From positions 1-12,171 of the forward strand of contig JAVVRI010000093.1 in the NCBI GenBank assembly GCA_036654795.1: DNA of 12,171 nt. The letters run 5' to 3'. Positions 1 to 7,009 of this stretch are shown piece by piece. Under the pieces are notes generated by a model. That model was not told the DNA's origin, made no database searches, and saw nothing but the letters and a program-made list of their open reading frames with translations. Every line of letters begins with the position of its first letter. The stretch's first letter is position 1. Source of the DNA: JAVVRI01 sp036654795. GTDB lineage: Bacteria > Bacteroidota > Bacteroidia > Bacteroidales > Tannerellaceae. Both the position numbers and the translations under genes were made by a program.

Positions 1-1
1 A

Positions 2-53
2 AGTTTCATCGGCATGAAACTAAAGTTTCACCTAAATATTTATTACTGAAACT
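2..53. repeat. Cluster of four alternating AGTTTCA / TGAAACT motifs (putative operator)
   Basis: AGTTTCA occurs at 2-8 and 24-30, and its reverse complement TGAAACT at 15-21 and 47-53. The first pair is extended to a perfect 8-bp inverted repeat (AGTTTCAT at 2-9, ATGAAACT at 14-21) around the 4-base spacer CGGC. The second pair is separated by 16 AT-rich bases. This arrangement is seen directly in the sequence. Paired inverted sites of this kind are typical of dimeric repressors, and the cluster lies beyond the efflux operon's terminator, so it most likely serves a gene starting left of the window and read leftward. The regulator and target are not visible. The first pair could instead be a simple hairpin, but no T-run follows on either strand. 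Confidence 0.5.
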
Positions 54-90
54 AAGTACAGGAAGCAATGAATATAAGAGGAACAAGAGT

Positions 91-141
91 AAAAAAAGAC
101 GGAGAAACAACGGCTTGTAACAGCCGCTGAATCTCCGTCTT
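91..141 (-). terminator. Intrinsic terminator of the efflux operon
   Basis: Read on the minus strand, a 10-bp perfect outer stem (132-141 pairing with 96-105) encloses a second 5-bp GC-rich stem (122-126 with 111-115). The structure is followed directly by seven T residues (91-97 on the plus strand are all A). It starts about 20 bases after the stop codon of the outer-membrane channel gene, the right place to end the three-gene efflux transcript. There is no comparable T-run on the plus-strand side, so it looks unidirectional. Confidence 0.9.
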
Positions 142-163
142 CCCATCATGGAAAAAATCTCTT

Positions 164-1462
164 TTACTGCAGGCGACGAAGGCCTACAGCCTTGTTGTAG
201 TCTGCCAATGATATCTTTTGTTGATACCATGACTGGATCATGTTGCTATAGGACTGTATCCAGCTTAATTGAGCCGAAAGCACATCTATGATAGGCAGTT
301 TGCCTTCGTTGTAACTAAATGTATTCAGCTCCAAGCTCTCTTCCGAGATGCGGCAGTTGGCTTCGGCAACGGCAATCTGCTTGGTATTCTCCGTCAGATT
401 TGTCCAAGCTTTGCTTACCTCCTGCGTAATCTGATCGCGGGTGGATTGCAGTTCGTACTCTTTGCTTCTGAGTATTGCTTTCTGAGCATTCACCGCTTTA
501 AAGCGAGCCCCCCAATTGAAGATAGGAATGCTGACAGAGGCATAGACTATGGAATTGAACATGGTCTTTCCCTCCATATTCAGCATCAGCGTACCCCAGT
601 TTTCCTTAAAGCCAACAGCAAGCGATGGATTATATTTGCTCTTGGCCAGATTGATTTGTCGCTTCTGATAGTCTATATTCAATTGTGAAATACTAAACTC
701 AGGACGGTTGTTGATGGCTACCTCCGCACCAATCTGCAAAGGCATTACTTGAAACATCGAGATGGAATCGGACACCAAGACAGGATCCATCGGCTGGTTA
801 CCCATCAGCACATTCAGGTTTTGCAACGCGAGCTGGTAGCTTTTGTATGCATTGATCTTTTGCAACTCGGCGTCTTTCAAGCGGGCTTGCACCTGCAACA
901 GATCCGTTTTGCTAATCAGACCGTCGTCGAAGCGGTCGGTCAGTACATTTGCCAACGTCTGAATAATATCGACATACTGACACATTGTTTCGTACATCTC
1001 CTTCTGAGCGGCAGTGCCCCAATAACTCATATCGGCAGTATAGATCACATTGTCGGTAGTCAGTTCCTCAGCTTTCTCGGCAATCTTCGTCTGTACCTGG
1101 GCTGCTTTGTAGTTGTTGTAGATAGAACCTCCAGCGTAGATAGGCTGGGCGACGCCAGCCTCTACAGTGTAGGTTTCATGCTTCATCGACAGCGGCATGC
1201 CGCCGATGCCCATGTCATACTTATTGATCCGGTACTGAAAGTTACCCGACGCATCTATTGAAGGGAAGAAGGCTGTTTTAGCCACCTTCATTGCCTCCTG
1301 AACGGCAACGCGCTGTTCGGCGCTTTGCTTGATTTGCTGGCTATACTCCAACACACGCTGCTTGTACTCAACAACCGAAAGCGGATACAACTCAGCAGTC
1401 TGAGCAGCAAGCGAAGCTGCGCCGGCAAGACACAAGCAACTTATAATTAGTTTGTTTCTCAT
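164..1462 (-). CDS. TolC-family outer-membrane efflux channel
   Basis: This 432-residue protein is the outer-membrane exit duct of a tripartite efflux pump. The N-terminus has a clear Sec signal peptide: basic residues (MRNK), a hydrophobic stretch to about residue 19, and likely cleavage near LAA-Q at residues 18-21. The rest is rich in Ala, Gln, Glu and Leu in long helical segments, including an N-terminal stretch resembling LSVVEYKQRVLEYSQQIKQS and a C-terminal half with the usual NTFSYNEGKLPIIDVL-type segment. Two internally similar halves of this kind are characteristic of the outer membrane efflux protein (OEP) family, and the length is normal for it. The start codon lies only 5 bases after the pump gene's stop, and the two genes must be co-transcribed. 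It is the last gene before the terminator. The substrate cannot be read from this protein. Confidence 0.94.
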   Translation of the reverse strand: MRNKLIISCLCLAGAASLAAQTAELYPLSVVEYKQRVLEYSQQIKQSAEQRVAVQEAMKVAKTAFFPSIDASGNFQYRINKYDMGIGGMPLSMKHETYTVEAGVAQPIYAGGSIYNNYKAAQVQTKIAEKAEELTTDNVIYTADMSYWGTAAQKEMYETMCQYVDIIQTLANVLTDRFDDGLISKTDLLQVQARLKDAELQKINAYKSYQLALQNLNVLMGNQPMDPVLVSDSISMFQVMPLQIGAEVAINNRPEFSISQLNIDYQKRQINLAKSKYNPSLAVGFKENWGTLMLNMEGKTMFNSIVYASVSIPIFNWGARFKAVNAQKAILRSKEYELQSTRDQITQEVSKAWTNLTENTKQIAVAEANCRISEESLELNTFSYNEGKLPIIDVLSAQLSWIQSYSNMIQSWYQQKISLADYNKAVGLRRLQ

Positions 1463-1467
1463 ATTAC

Positions 1468-4400
1468 TTATTCCGATTTAATCTTAAAAAATATACAATA
1501 GGTTACCGGCAGCACGAAAATAGTCAGAACGGTAGATACAAACAGACCTCCCATAATGGTAGCAGCCATACCGGCAAACATAGCGTCGCCCAACAACGGC
1601 AGCATACCCAAAATGGTCGTACCCGAAGCCATTGTTACGGGGACGATACGCGTCTTGGTTGCTTCGATAACAGCCTTTACGGGATCGTCCATCTGCTCCA
1701 TCTGCAAGCCGATTTCATCTACCAGCACAATCGCATTCTTAATATTCATACCGATCAGACCCAGCAGACCCAGCATAGCAAAGAAGTCCATCGATTTGCC
1801 AAATACCAACAAACCAAACACCACACCGATAAAGATCAACGGCAACATGGCCATAATCAACACAGGCTTACGATAGTTCTGCGGGAAAAGGAACAAAAGC
1901 GTAACGTAGATCAGCATAAACATCAACGGGATGTTCTTTCCGATGGCACTGTTACCCACGTCCTGTGTCTCCTGCTCGCCAAAGTACTTCATTTTGTATC
2001 CTTCGGGGATGGTCATCTGCTCGTTTACAGCCGTCAGCACTTGCTGAAAAGCAGCCATTGTGTTGGCTCCACGCAACGGTTCGCATTGCATAGCCATGCT
2101 GCGTTCGCGGTTATATCGCCGCACGATGTTATATTCGTAGTCGAGCGTAAAGTCGTCAATCACCTGCTCTACTTTCACCGAGTTTCCTTTAGCGCTATAG
2201 ACAGGCAGCGTTTTGAGGTTGTTCAGGTTCATGGAGTCCAGATCGGCATCCTTCATCAAGATCGGCATAAAGATATCCCCTTCGCGATACTCCCCGAGCG
2301 GCACGCCATTGGTAGCCGAGCGAAGCGAGTAAGCAACCTGCTGGCGGGTAATGCCCAGACGAAGTCCCTTCTCCTGCGAGTAAAGAGGTTTCCATACCGG
2401 CACTTTGTTTCCCCAACTGTCTCTTACCTCCATAACCTGATCGCAATGGCGGGCGATTTCTTTCGCACGAGCCGTCAGAGCAGCCAACGTGTCAATATTC
2501 TCACCTATAAAAGCAATTTCAATAGAAGCATCAGGCACGGGGGAGAGAGCGAACAGAGACGAGCGCGTCAGTATGTTCGGGTAACTATTACGCATGTAGG
2601 CATAGAATTCTTGTTCTACTGCCGGGGCGTCTTCCGCCTTATCCACCTCGATCAACACGTTCGAGAAGTTTGGCTTCGGTCCATAAGAGGAACTTGCCAG
2701 ATAGTAACGCAACGGCGAACCACCCATAGAGAATGAGTAAGATTTCACCCGCTCGTCCGCTTTCAAAAACTTTTCAATCTTGAGCACATTCTGTTCTACA
2801 TCCCGGATGCCAAAGCCTTCGGGGAAGATCAGGTCTGCACGGAAATAGGGCTTGTTCATAATTGGGAAGAAGCTCTGCGGCATAATCGCCATAATGAAAA
2901 GGGAAAGGAAAAGAGTGGCAACTACGGCTGTAATCGTGATATAGCGACGTTTTATCAGTCGGGCAATGCCTTTTTCGAAACGATGATATAACTTCGTGTC
3001 GTAAGGGTCTTTGCCTTCTCCCGGTACGCCCTCTTTCAGTATGAAGTTACCAAAAGTAGTTGTTTGCGTTAATGCGAGTACCCAACTCAGTCCAAGGGAA
3101 ACAGCCAGAACGATAAAAAGTGGCTTCACGATCTCGGCAACCGAGGCCGGCGCCAGATACATCGGGAGGAAGGAGCAGACAGCAATAAAGGTAGCTCCCA
3201 GCAAAGCCCATTGCGGCTTCGTCGCTCCGTCTATCAACGCCTGATAACGTCTGACGCCGCGCTTAATACCTATTTGAGCATTATCCGTCACCACAATGGC
3301 ATTATCGACGAGCATACCCATCGCAATAATAAAGGCAGCCAGCGAGGTACGGTTAAGGCCTACCCCCATCAGCAACATAATAAGCAACGTCCCTCCTACC
3401 GAAAAGAGCAGCGAACTACCCACCAACATACCGGCACGAGAACCCATTACAATAAATATGATCACAATAACGATCAGCAACGACTCCATCAAGTTTAGAA
3501 TAAAGCCATTGTTTGCCTCTTCGGCAATCTTGTTTTCAGGATAAATTGTTTTTACCTCCATCCCAATAGGGATCAACTGCTCCATCTCTTTTAGATGTTC
3601 AGCTACGACATTACCCACTGCTACCACATCGTCTTTAGGCCCGGTGGCTACACCAATACCTACCGCCCGTTTACCATCCACACGCATCATGGTGGAAGGT
3701 GGATTCATGTATCCACGCTCCACGGAAGCAATGTCGCCCAAGCGCACTTCGCCTCCGGCCTTAGTCAAGATCAGCTGGTTCTTTATATCTTCGATATTCT
3801 TGTACGTACCTTCGGCCTGCACACGGAGCTGATAGTTACCGGTATTTATTTCGCCGGTATTCACCAACAAGTTCTGTGTCTGCAAGACCTGCATAATCGC
3901 ATTCGGATCTACACCCAGATTGGCCAATTTGGCTACCGAGATCATCACATTGATTACCTCTATTTGCTCACCATACAGAGCCACCTTTTGCACCCCTTCG
4001 ATGGGCGTCAGCTCCGTCTTGATCTTCTGAGCCCAGTCGCGCAGTTCTTTGTAGCTGAAGCCCTCGTCGGCCGTCAATGCGTAATAGATACCAAAGACGT
4101 CACCAAAGTCATCGCTCACGCTAATGGCAGAAGCGCCGCTCGGCAGGCGTGGTTGGATATTGGACACCTTACGGCGCAATTCGTCCCACTTCACCGGCAT
4201 ATAATTCGGATCGAGCGTAGGCTGCAATTCTATTGATATTTTGGATATACCGAAGTAAGATTCCGACTTGATCTGATAAACATCAGCCATCGACTGAATT
4301 TCACGTTCGATTGGTTCTGTGATCAGCTTCTCCACCTCCAGCGGCGTAGCGCCCGGATATTGAGTAATCAGTGTAGCCGTCTTTATGATAAACGGCGAAT

Positions 4401-4509
4401 CTTCCTTTTTTGGCAATTTAAAGAATGAGTATATACCTCCTATCAGCATCACTGCTAAAAAGAAATATATCACCTTCTTGTTCTCTAAGGAATATTTAGG
4501 GATATTCAT
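1468..4509 (-). CDS. RND-family inner-membrane efflux transporter (AcrB/HAE1-like)
   Basis: This 1013-residue protein is a proton-driven pump of the resistance-nodulation-cell division (RND) superfamily, full length for the family. The N-terminal membrane helix is at about residues 13-31. A cluster of helices follows at about 337-490, a second single helix at about 522-543, and a C-terminal cluster at about 860-1010, with two large periplasmic loops between. Helix 4 carries GMLVDNAIVV (residues 398-407), so the first acidic relay residue is kept (D402) while the second AcrB aspartate position is N403. K924 in GMNIKNAIVLVDE and R954 in TRIVPVT match the AcrB lysine and arginine of the proton relay. 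The organisation suits an organic-compound or drug exporter rather than the heavy-metal subfamily, but substrate is unknown. It starts 11 bases after the membrane fusion gene and ends 5 bases before the channel gene. No frameshift is seen. Confidence 0.97.
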   Translation of the reverse strand: MNIPKYSLENKKVIYFFLAVMLIGGIYSFFKLPKKEDSPFIIKTATLITQYPGATPLEVEKLITEPIEREIQSMADVYQIKSESYFGISKISIELQPTLDPNYMPVKWDELRRKVSNIQPRLPSGASAISVSDDFGDVFGIYYALTADEGFSYKELRDWAQKIKTELTPIEGVQKVALYGEQIEVINVMISVAKLANLGVDPNAIMQVLQTQNLLVNTGEINTGNYQLRVQAEGTYKNIEDIKNQLILTKAGGEVRLGDIASVERGYMNPPSTMMRVDGKRAVGIGVATGPKDDVVAVGNVVAEHLKEMEQLIPIGMEVKTIYPENKIAEEANNGFILNLMESLLIVIVIIFIVMGSRAGMLVGSSLLFSVGGTLLIMLLMGVGLNRTSLAAFIIAMGMLVDNAIVVTDNAQIGIKRGVRRYQALIDGATKPQWALLGATFIAVCSFLPMYLAPASVAEIVKPLFIVLAVSLGLSWVLALTQTTTFGNFILKEGVPGEGKDPYDTKLYHRFEKGIARLIKRRYITITAVVATLFLSLFIMAIMPQSFFPIMNKPYFRADLIFPEGFGIRDVEQNVLKIEKFLKADERVKSYSFSMGGSPLRYYLASSSYGPKPNFSNVLIEVDKAEDAPAVEQEFYAYMRNSYPNILTRSSLFALSPVPDASIEIAFIGENIDTLAALTARAKEIARHCDQVMEVRDSWGNKVPVWKPLYSQEKGLRLGITRQQVAYSLRSATNGVPLGEYREGDIFMPILMKDADLDSMNLNNLKTLPVYSAKGNSVKVEQVIDDFTLDYEYNIVRRYNRERSMAMQCEPLRGANTMAAFQQVLTAVNEQMTIPEGYKMKYFGEQETQDVGNSAIGKNIPLMFMLIYVTLLFLFPQNYRKPVLIMAMLPLIFIGVVFGLLVFGKSMDFFAMLGLLGLIGMNIKNAIVLVDEIGLQMEQMDDPVKAVIEATKTRIVPVTMASGTTILGMLPLLGDAMFAGMAATIMGGLFVSTVLTIFVLPVTYCIFFKIKSE

Positions 4510-4520
4510 TGTTTACCTGC

Positions 4521-5570
4521 TTAATCTGTTAATACTTTCACTTGTTGTCCATCTACTAATCGGGTAGCTCCGGCGGCAACTACCTGCTCGCCAACCTTCA
4601 GCCCTTCGGACACGATCACGTCGTCCTTACCCAGTAACCCTGTTTCGGTAACGTTGCGGCGTTCTACTTTTTGAGTTTTATTGTCATACACAAATACGCT
4701 TTTCGCACTGCCGCTATCGTCTACCACCATGGCTGATAGCGGAATCAGGGTAGAGCCGTTAAAGTCGCTACTAGTTACATTCAGCAACACGCGACAGGAA
4801 AAGCCTACAGACACCTTATACTGATTCAAGTTGAAAGCAGCATCGTCAATATACAAGGATACCGGGACACCGGAACCATCCGGCGAAGCCTCTACGTATT
4901 CTTTTACTTTTGCTTTAAAAAACTTACCCTTGTAATTATCGAACTCCACAAAGATCGTGTAAGTGGAGCTAAAGTAGCTCACATTCGTTTCAGGCATCGT
5001 GTACTGTATCTGTAGTTTGCTCGGGTTGATCAGGCAAACAATACCTTGTCCGGCCTGTACCTTCTGGTAGTTCTCTACATATTTTTTCTGGATAAAGCCA
5101 TCAAAAGGGGCACGCAGCTTGGTCTGTCCCAATGTGTTCTGTGCATACTCGAAAGCAGCCTTTGCATTGGAGAAAGCAGCCTCGGTAGACTCATATTCCT
5201 GCTGAGAGATGGCTTGCTTCGACAACAATTTACGGGCACGCGCCAATTGGGACTGTGCGGTCTGGAAAGAGGCTTTCTTTGCCTCGAACTCCCATTTGAA
5301 GTCTTGGGGGTCGATCTCGGCAACGACTTGCCCGGTACGCACCTTCTGCCCCTCATCTACAGTGAGAGAAATCAGCGGACCAGACATCTTAAAGGCCAAG
5401 TCACTGAATTGATCAGGCGACACAACGCCACTAAATGATTTTTCCATTGTGTTCAGCGCAGCTACTTCTGCCAGTTTCACCGGACGAGGGCCTTGCTCTT
5501 TGACCGGAGGCTGACTGCAAGAGGCCAAAACTGCCACTACAAATAAAACGGGAATAAACTTACCATTCAT
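4521..5570 (-). CDS. Periplasmic membrane fusion (adaptor) lipoprotein of RND efflux pump
   Basis: This 349-residue HlyD/AcrA-family adaptor links the RND pump to the outer-membrane channel. The N-terminus is a lipoprotein signal with the lipobox L15-A16-S17-C18 followed by SQPPVKEQ, so it should be anchored by acyl groups at C18. A biotinyl/lipoyl-like half (about 58-90, GPLISLTVDEGQKVRTGQ) leads into a helical hairpin (about 92-150), and the second lipoyl half follows at about 150-180 (KLRAPFDGFIQKK). Beta-barrel and membrane-proximal domains occupy about 185-345, with the common VGEQVVAAGATRLVDGQ ending. It is the first gene of the operon, the usual adaptor-pump-channel order. No TetR, MarR or AraC regulator gene lies beside it in the window; control may act through the inverted repeat in its leader. 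Confidence 0.95.
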   Translation of the reverse strand: MNGKFIPVLFVVAVLASCSQPPVKEQGPRPVKLAEVAALNTMEKSFSGVVSPDQFSDLAFKMSGPLISLTVDEGQKVRTGQVVAEIDPQDFKWEFEAKKASFQTAQSQLARARKLLSKQAISQQEYESTEAAFSNAKAAFEYAQNTLGQTKLRAPFDGFIQKKYVENYQKVQAGQGIVCLINPSKLQIQYTMPETNVSYFSSTYTIFVEFDNYKGKFFKAKVKEYVEASPDGSGVPVSLYIDDAAFNLNQYKVSVGFSCRVLLNVTSSDFNGSTLIPLSAMVVDDSGSAKSVFVYDNKTQKVERRNVTETGLLGKDDVIVSEGLKVGEQVVAAGATRLVDGQQVKVLTD

Positions 5571-5633
5571 ACTTCTGTTTTTTTGTTATTTATTTGAATC
5601 TTTATTTCTTGTTAGAAAACATTTATCGGTAAA

Positions 5634-5648
5634 CGTTTGTTTCAAACG
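5634..5648. promoter_or_regulatory. Inverted repeat in the efflux operon leader (putative operator)
   Basis: CGTTTG (5634-5639) and CAAACG (5643-5648) form a perfect 6-bp inverted repeat around TTT, in the 113-bp gap between the nuclease stop and the adaptor start. It lies about 64 bases upstream of the adaptor ATG. On the minus strand the repeat contains TTTG (5643-5646), which could act as a -33 element. The best -7-like match downstream (TAAATGTT, 5618-5625) is imperfect and spaced 17 bp, shorter than usual, so the promoter itself is uncertain. No T-run follows the repeat on the minus strand, so it is not a convincing terminator for the nuclease gene. Read-through from the nuclease into the efflux operon is therefore possible. 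Confidence 0.4.
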
Positions 5649-5683
5649 ATTCGCACTATTACTATCACGAGAGAAGAGAAAAA

Positions 5684-6688
5684 CTAAAACGACCAGTTAC
5701 CGAAGTGGATGTTAGCTTCCATCTCCTCTTCCAACGCATCAGGCAACGCAGTAAAGAAATCTATTCCGGTTACCTTTTCCACACTGTCAATTGGTATTGC
5801 CATATCCTTTAACGAAACTGCCGGATAATCACGGTTCTCAAACAAAAACGCAATTCCTCGCGGTTTATTACCTGCCACGTAGCATAATACCTTGTAAAAC
5901 TGTTTCGGCACACCGACCCGATTCTTGCCCAGCGGCTTTAAATCATCCGTTATAACGGGACCAGTTACGATCAGCATACTATTCCCGTCCAGCGCCCATA
6001 AACGGCTTTGCTCCTCCAACGCCTTCCAGACTCCGCGGTTCAAACCGGGTTGCTGCGGACAAATATTACTGAAGTAAAACGACTCGCGCATGGCTTTGAC
6101 CGACCATTTCATGTCGCCTGCCGGTGCCATGTGGCCACGATCGAAGCCGCTACGGCTATAGTCCTCGTTTATCGCTGTTGCGCCCTTCACCAAAGGATCG
6201 GGCACAAACTTATTCGAACGCTCAGCCTTCTTGCTGCGAGCCTCTTCCGGGGTCAGCTCATAGGCCACCCAATTTGCGATCTTGTAATTAGAATTATAAG
6301 AGACGGTGTAACCTTCGTGTTTGATAATCTGCTCCGTACGGTGTACTTTCAACTGGGGTATTTCTGCTTGCGCAGGAAGTTTAAAAGTCGAAACAGATTG
6401 TATCTGTTGCTTCTTTTCTGTTGACAACGGCTTTTGGGGCGATTGTTTCTTTTCATTCGGACGATTGGTCTTCGGGACTACTCGCTCTATAGGCGATGCG
6501 GATTGTTCCGCCAATACAGATTGTTTATTCGATATAGGATAAAAAGAGTTCCATATATATAGAAAAGCAATCATACATGCGATGGCTGCACTTACAGCTA
6601 GAAGTATCTTCTTCAATAAGATCTGAATTGCAGATATTTTTCTCTTTTTTTTTCCTCGCGGCTTTGCTTTACTTTTTCTTTGCACCAT
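5684..6688 (-). CDS. Membrane-anchored DNA/RNA non-specific endonuclease (NUC family)
   Basis: This 334-residue protein belongs to the Serratia-nuclease-like ββα-Me (His-Me finger) family, which cleaves DNA and RNA using Mg2+. A very basic N-terminus (residues 1-27) precedes one hydrophobic helix at about 28-48. The positive-inside rule then places the remainder outside the cytoplasm. A Pro/Lys/Gln-rich linker (about 50-118) leads to the catalytic domain (about 119-334). The family signature DRGHMAPA is at 183-190, making H186 the expected general base. N217 in PQQPGLNRGVW is the expected metal ligand, with a conserved acidic position at E225 or E226. VPKQFYKV (260-267) and the C-terminal IDFF segment are also typical. 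It has its own promoter and the same direction as the efflux operon. Likely roles are nutrient scavenging or envelope DNA degradation; no immunity protein or secretion tag suggesting a toxin is seen. Confidence 0.93.
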   Translation of the reverse strand: MVQRKSKAKPRGKKKRKISAIQILLKKILLAVSAAIACMIAFLYIWNSFYPISNKQSVLAEQSASPIERVVPKTNRPNEKKQSPQKPLSTEKKQQIQSVSTFKLPAQAEIPQLKVHRTEQIIKHEGYTVSYNSNYKIANWVAYELTPEEARSKKAERSNKFVPDPLVKGATAINEDYSRSGFDRGHMAPAGDMKWSVKAMRESFYFSNICPQQPGLNRGVWKALEEQSRLWALDGNSMLIVTGPVITDDLKPLGKNRVGVPKQFYKVLCYVAGNKPRGIAFLFENRDYPAVSLKDMAIPIDSVEKVTGIDFFTALPDALEEEMEANIHFGNWSF

Positions 6689-7009
6689 GTATTCATTAAG
6701 CTATTTTAATGTGGGTGCAAAGGTAAACAATATTAATAGGCTACACAACAGGCAGAAAACAGAATCTATTGGTCTAAAATATATCTCCCAACCGTCTTAA
6801 TGGACAGGTTAGCGAACCAATTTACGATAGAGCACAAACCAACCCGCATCCCTCTTGCACAAATCGCTGCCGAAAGGAGTGAAAAGAATGATAAAAGCAT
6901 ATAGAAATAGTCATAAAAGTAAAAGCATGCTATAAAACATCCTTTGCTACGCCCATTAATACAAAGAAGAAAGTTACTTTTACACGCAATTTTGATAACA
7001 ATTATACAC
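6689..7009. other. Divergent intergenic region between the nuclease gene and galM
   Basis: These 321 bases separate divergent genes and hold the nuclease promoter at one end. For galM no full consensus promoter is found. The nearest candidates are TACTTTTA (6975-6982) and CAATTTTG (6987-6994), each one base off TAnnTTTG, neither with a well-spaced TTTG upstream. TAAAAGCAT occurs twice (6892-6900 and 6920-6928, 28 bases apart), and the second copy overlaps the palindrome AGCATGCT (6924-6931). A short inverted repeat GGTT-agcg-AACC lies around 6810. A 34-codon plus-strand frame (6800-6904) is not convincing as a gene. No RNA gene or mobile-element remnant was recognised. Confidence 0.6.
6718..6748 (-). 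promoter_or_regulatory. Bacteroidetes-type promoter for the nuclease gene
   Basis: On the minus strand TACCTTTG (6718-6725) is a perfect match to the Bacteroides primary-sigma -7 consensus TAnnTTTG. TTGT at 6745-6748 gives a partial match to the -33 TTTG element, with a 19-bp spacer in the expected range. Transcription would begin near 6710, leaving a short leader of about 22 bases before the nuclease ATG at 6688. Confidence 0.7.

Noticed and set aside
1..60. Edge of a CRISPR array
   Set aside because: The repeated unit is only 7-8 bases, alternates in orientation and has no regular spacers, so it fits an operator instead.
749..1261. 170-codon plus-strand open frame antisense to the outer-membrane channel gene
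   Set aside because: It is fully contained in the channel gene and has no recognisable motif or promoter.
2041..2736. 231-codon plus-strand open frame antisense to the RND pump gene
   Set aside because: It lies wholly within a clearly coding minus-strand gene and its product resembles no known family. Its His/Arg/Gln-rich composition is typical of an antisense shadow.
3595..4236. 213-codon plus-strand open frame antisense to the RND pump gene
   Set aside because: Same reasoning: it is embedded in the pump gene, with shadow-like composition and no recognisable domain.
6800..6904. 34-codon plus-strand open frame upstream of galM, possible leader peptide
   Set aside because: There is no promoter or ribosome-binding evidence, no run of regulatory codons and no attenuator hairpin after it. 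A frame of this size is expected by chance.
6944..7009. Upstream in-frame start that would extend GalM by 22 residues, with a signal-peptide-like basic and hydrophobic stretch
   Set aside because: The extension precedes the candidate promoter elements and is absent from the homologues I recall, which begin at the internal methionine.
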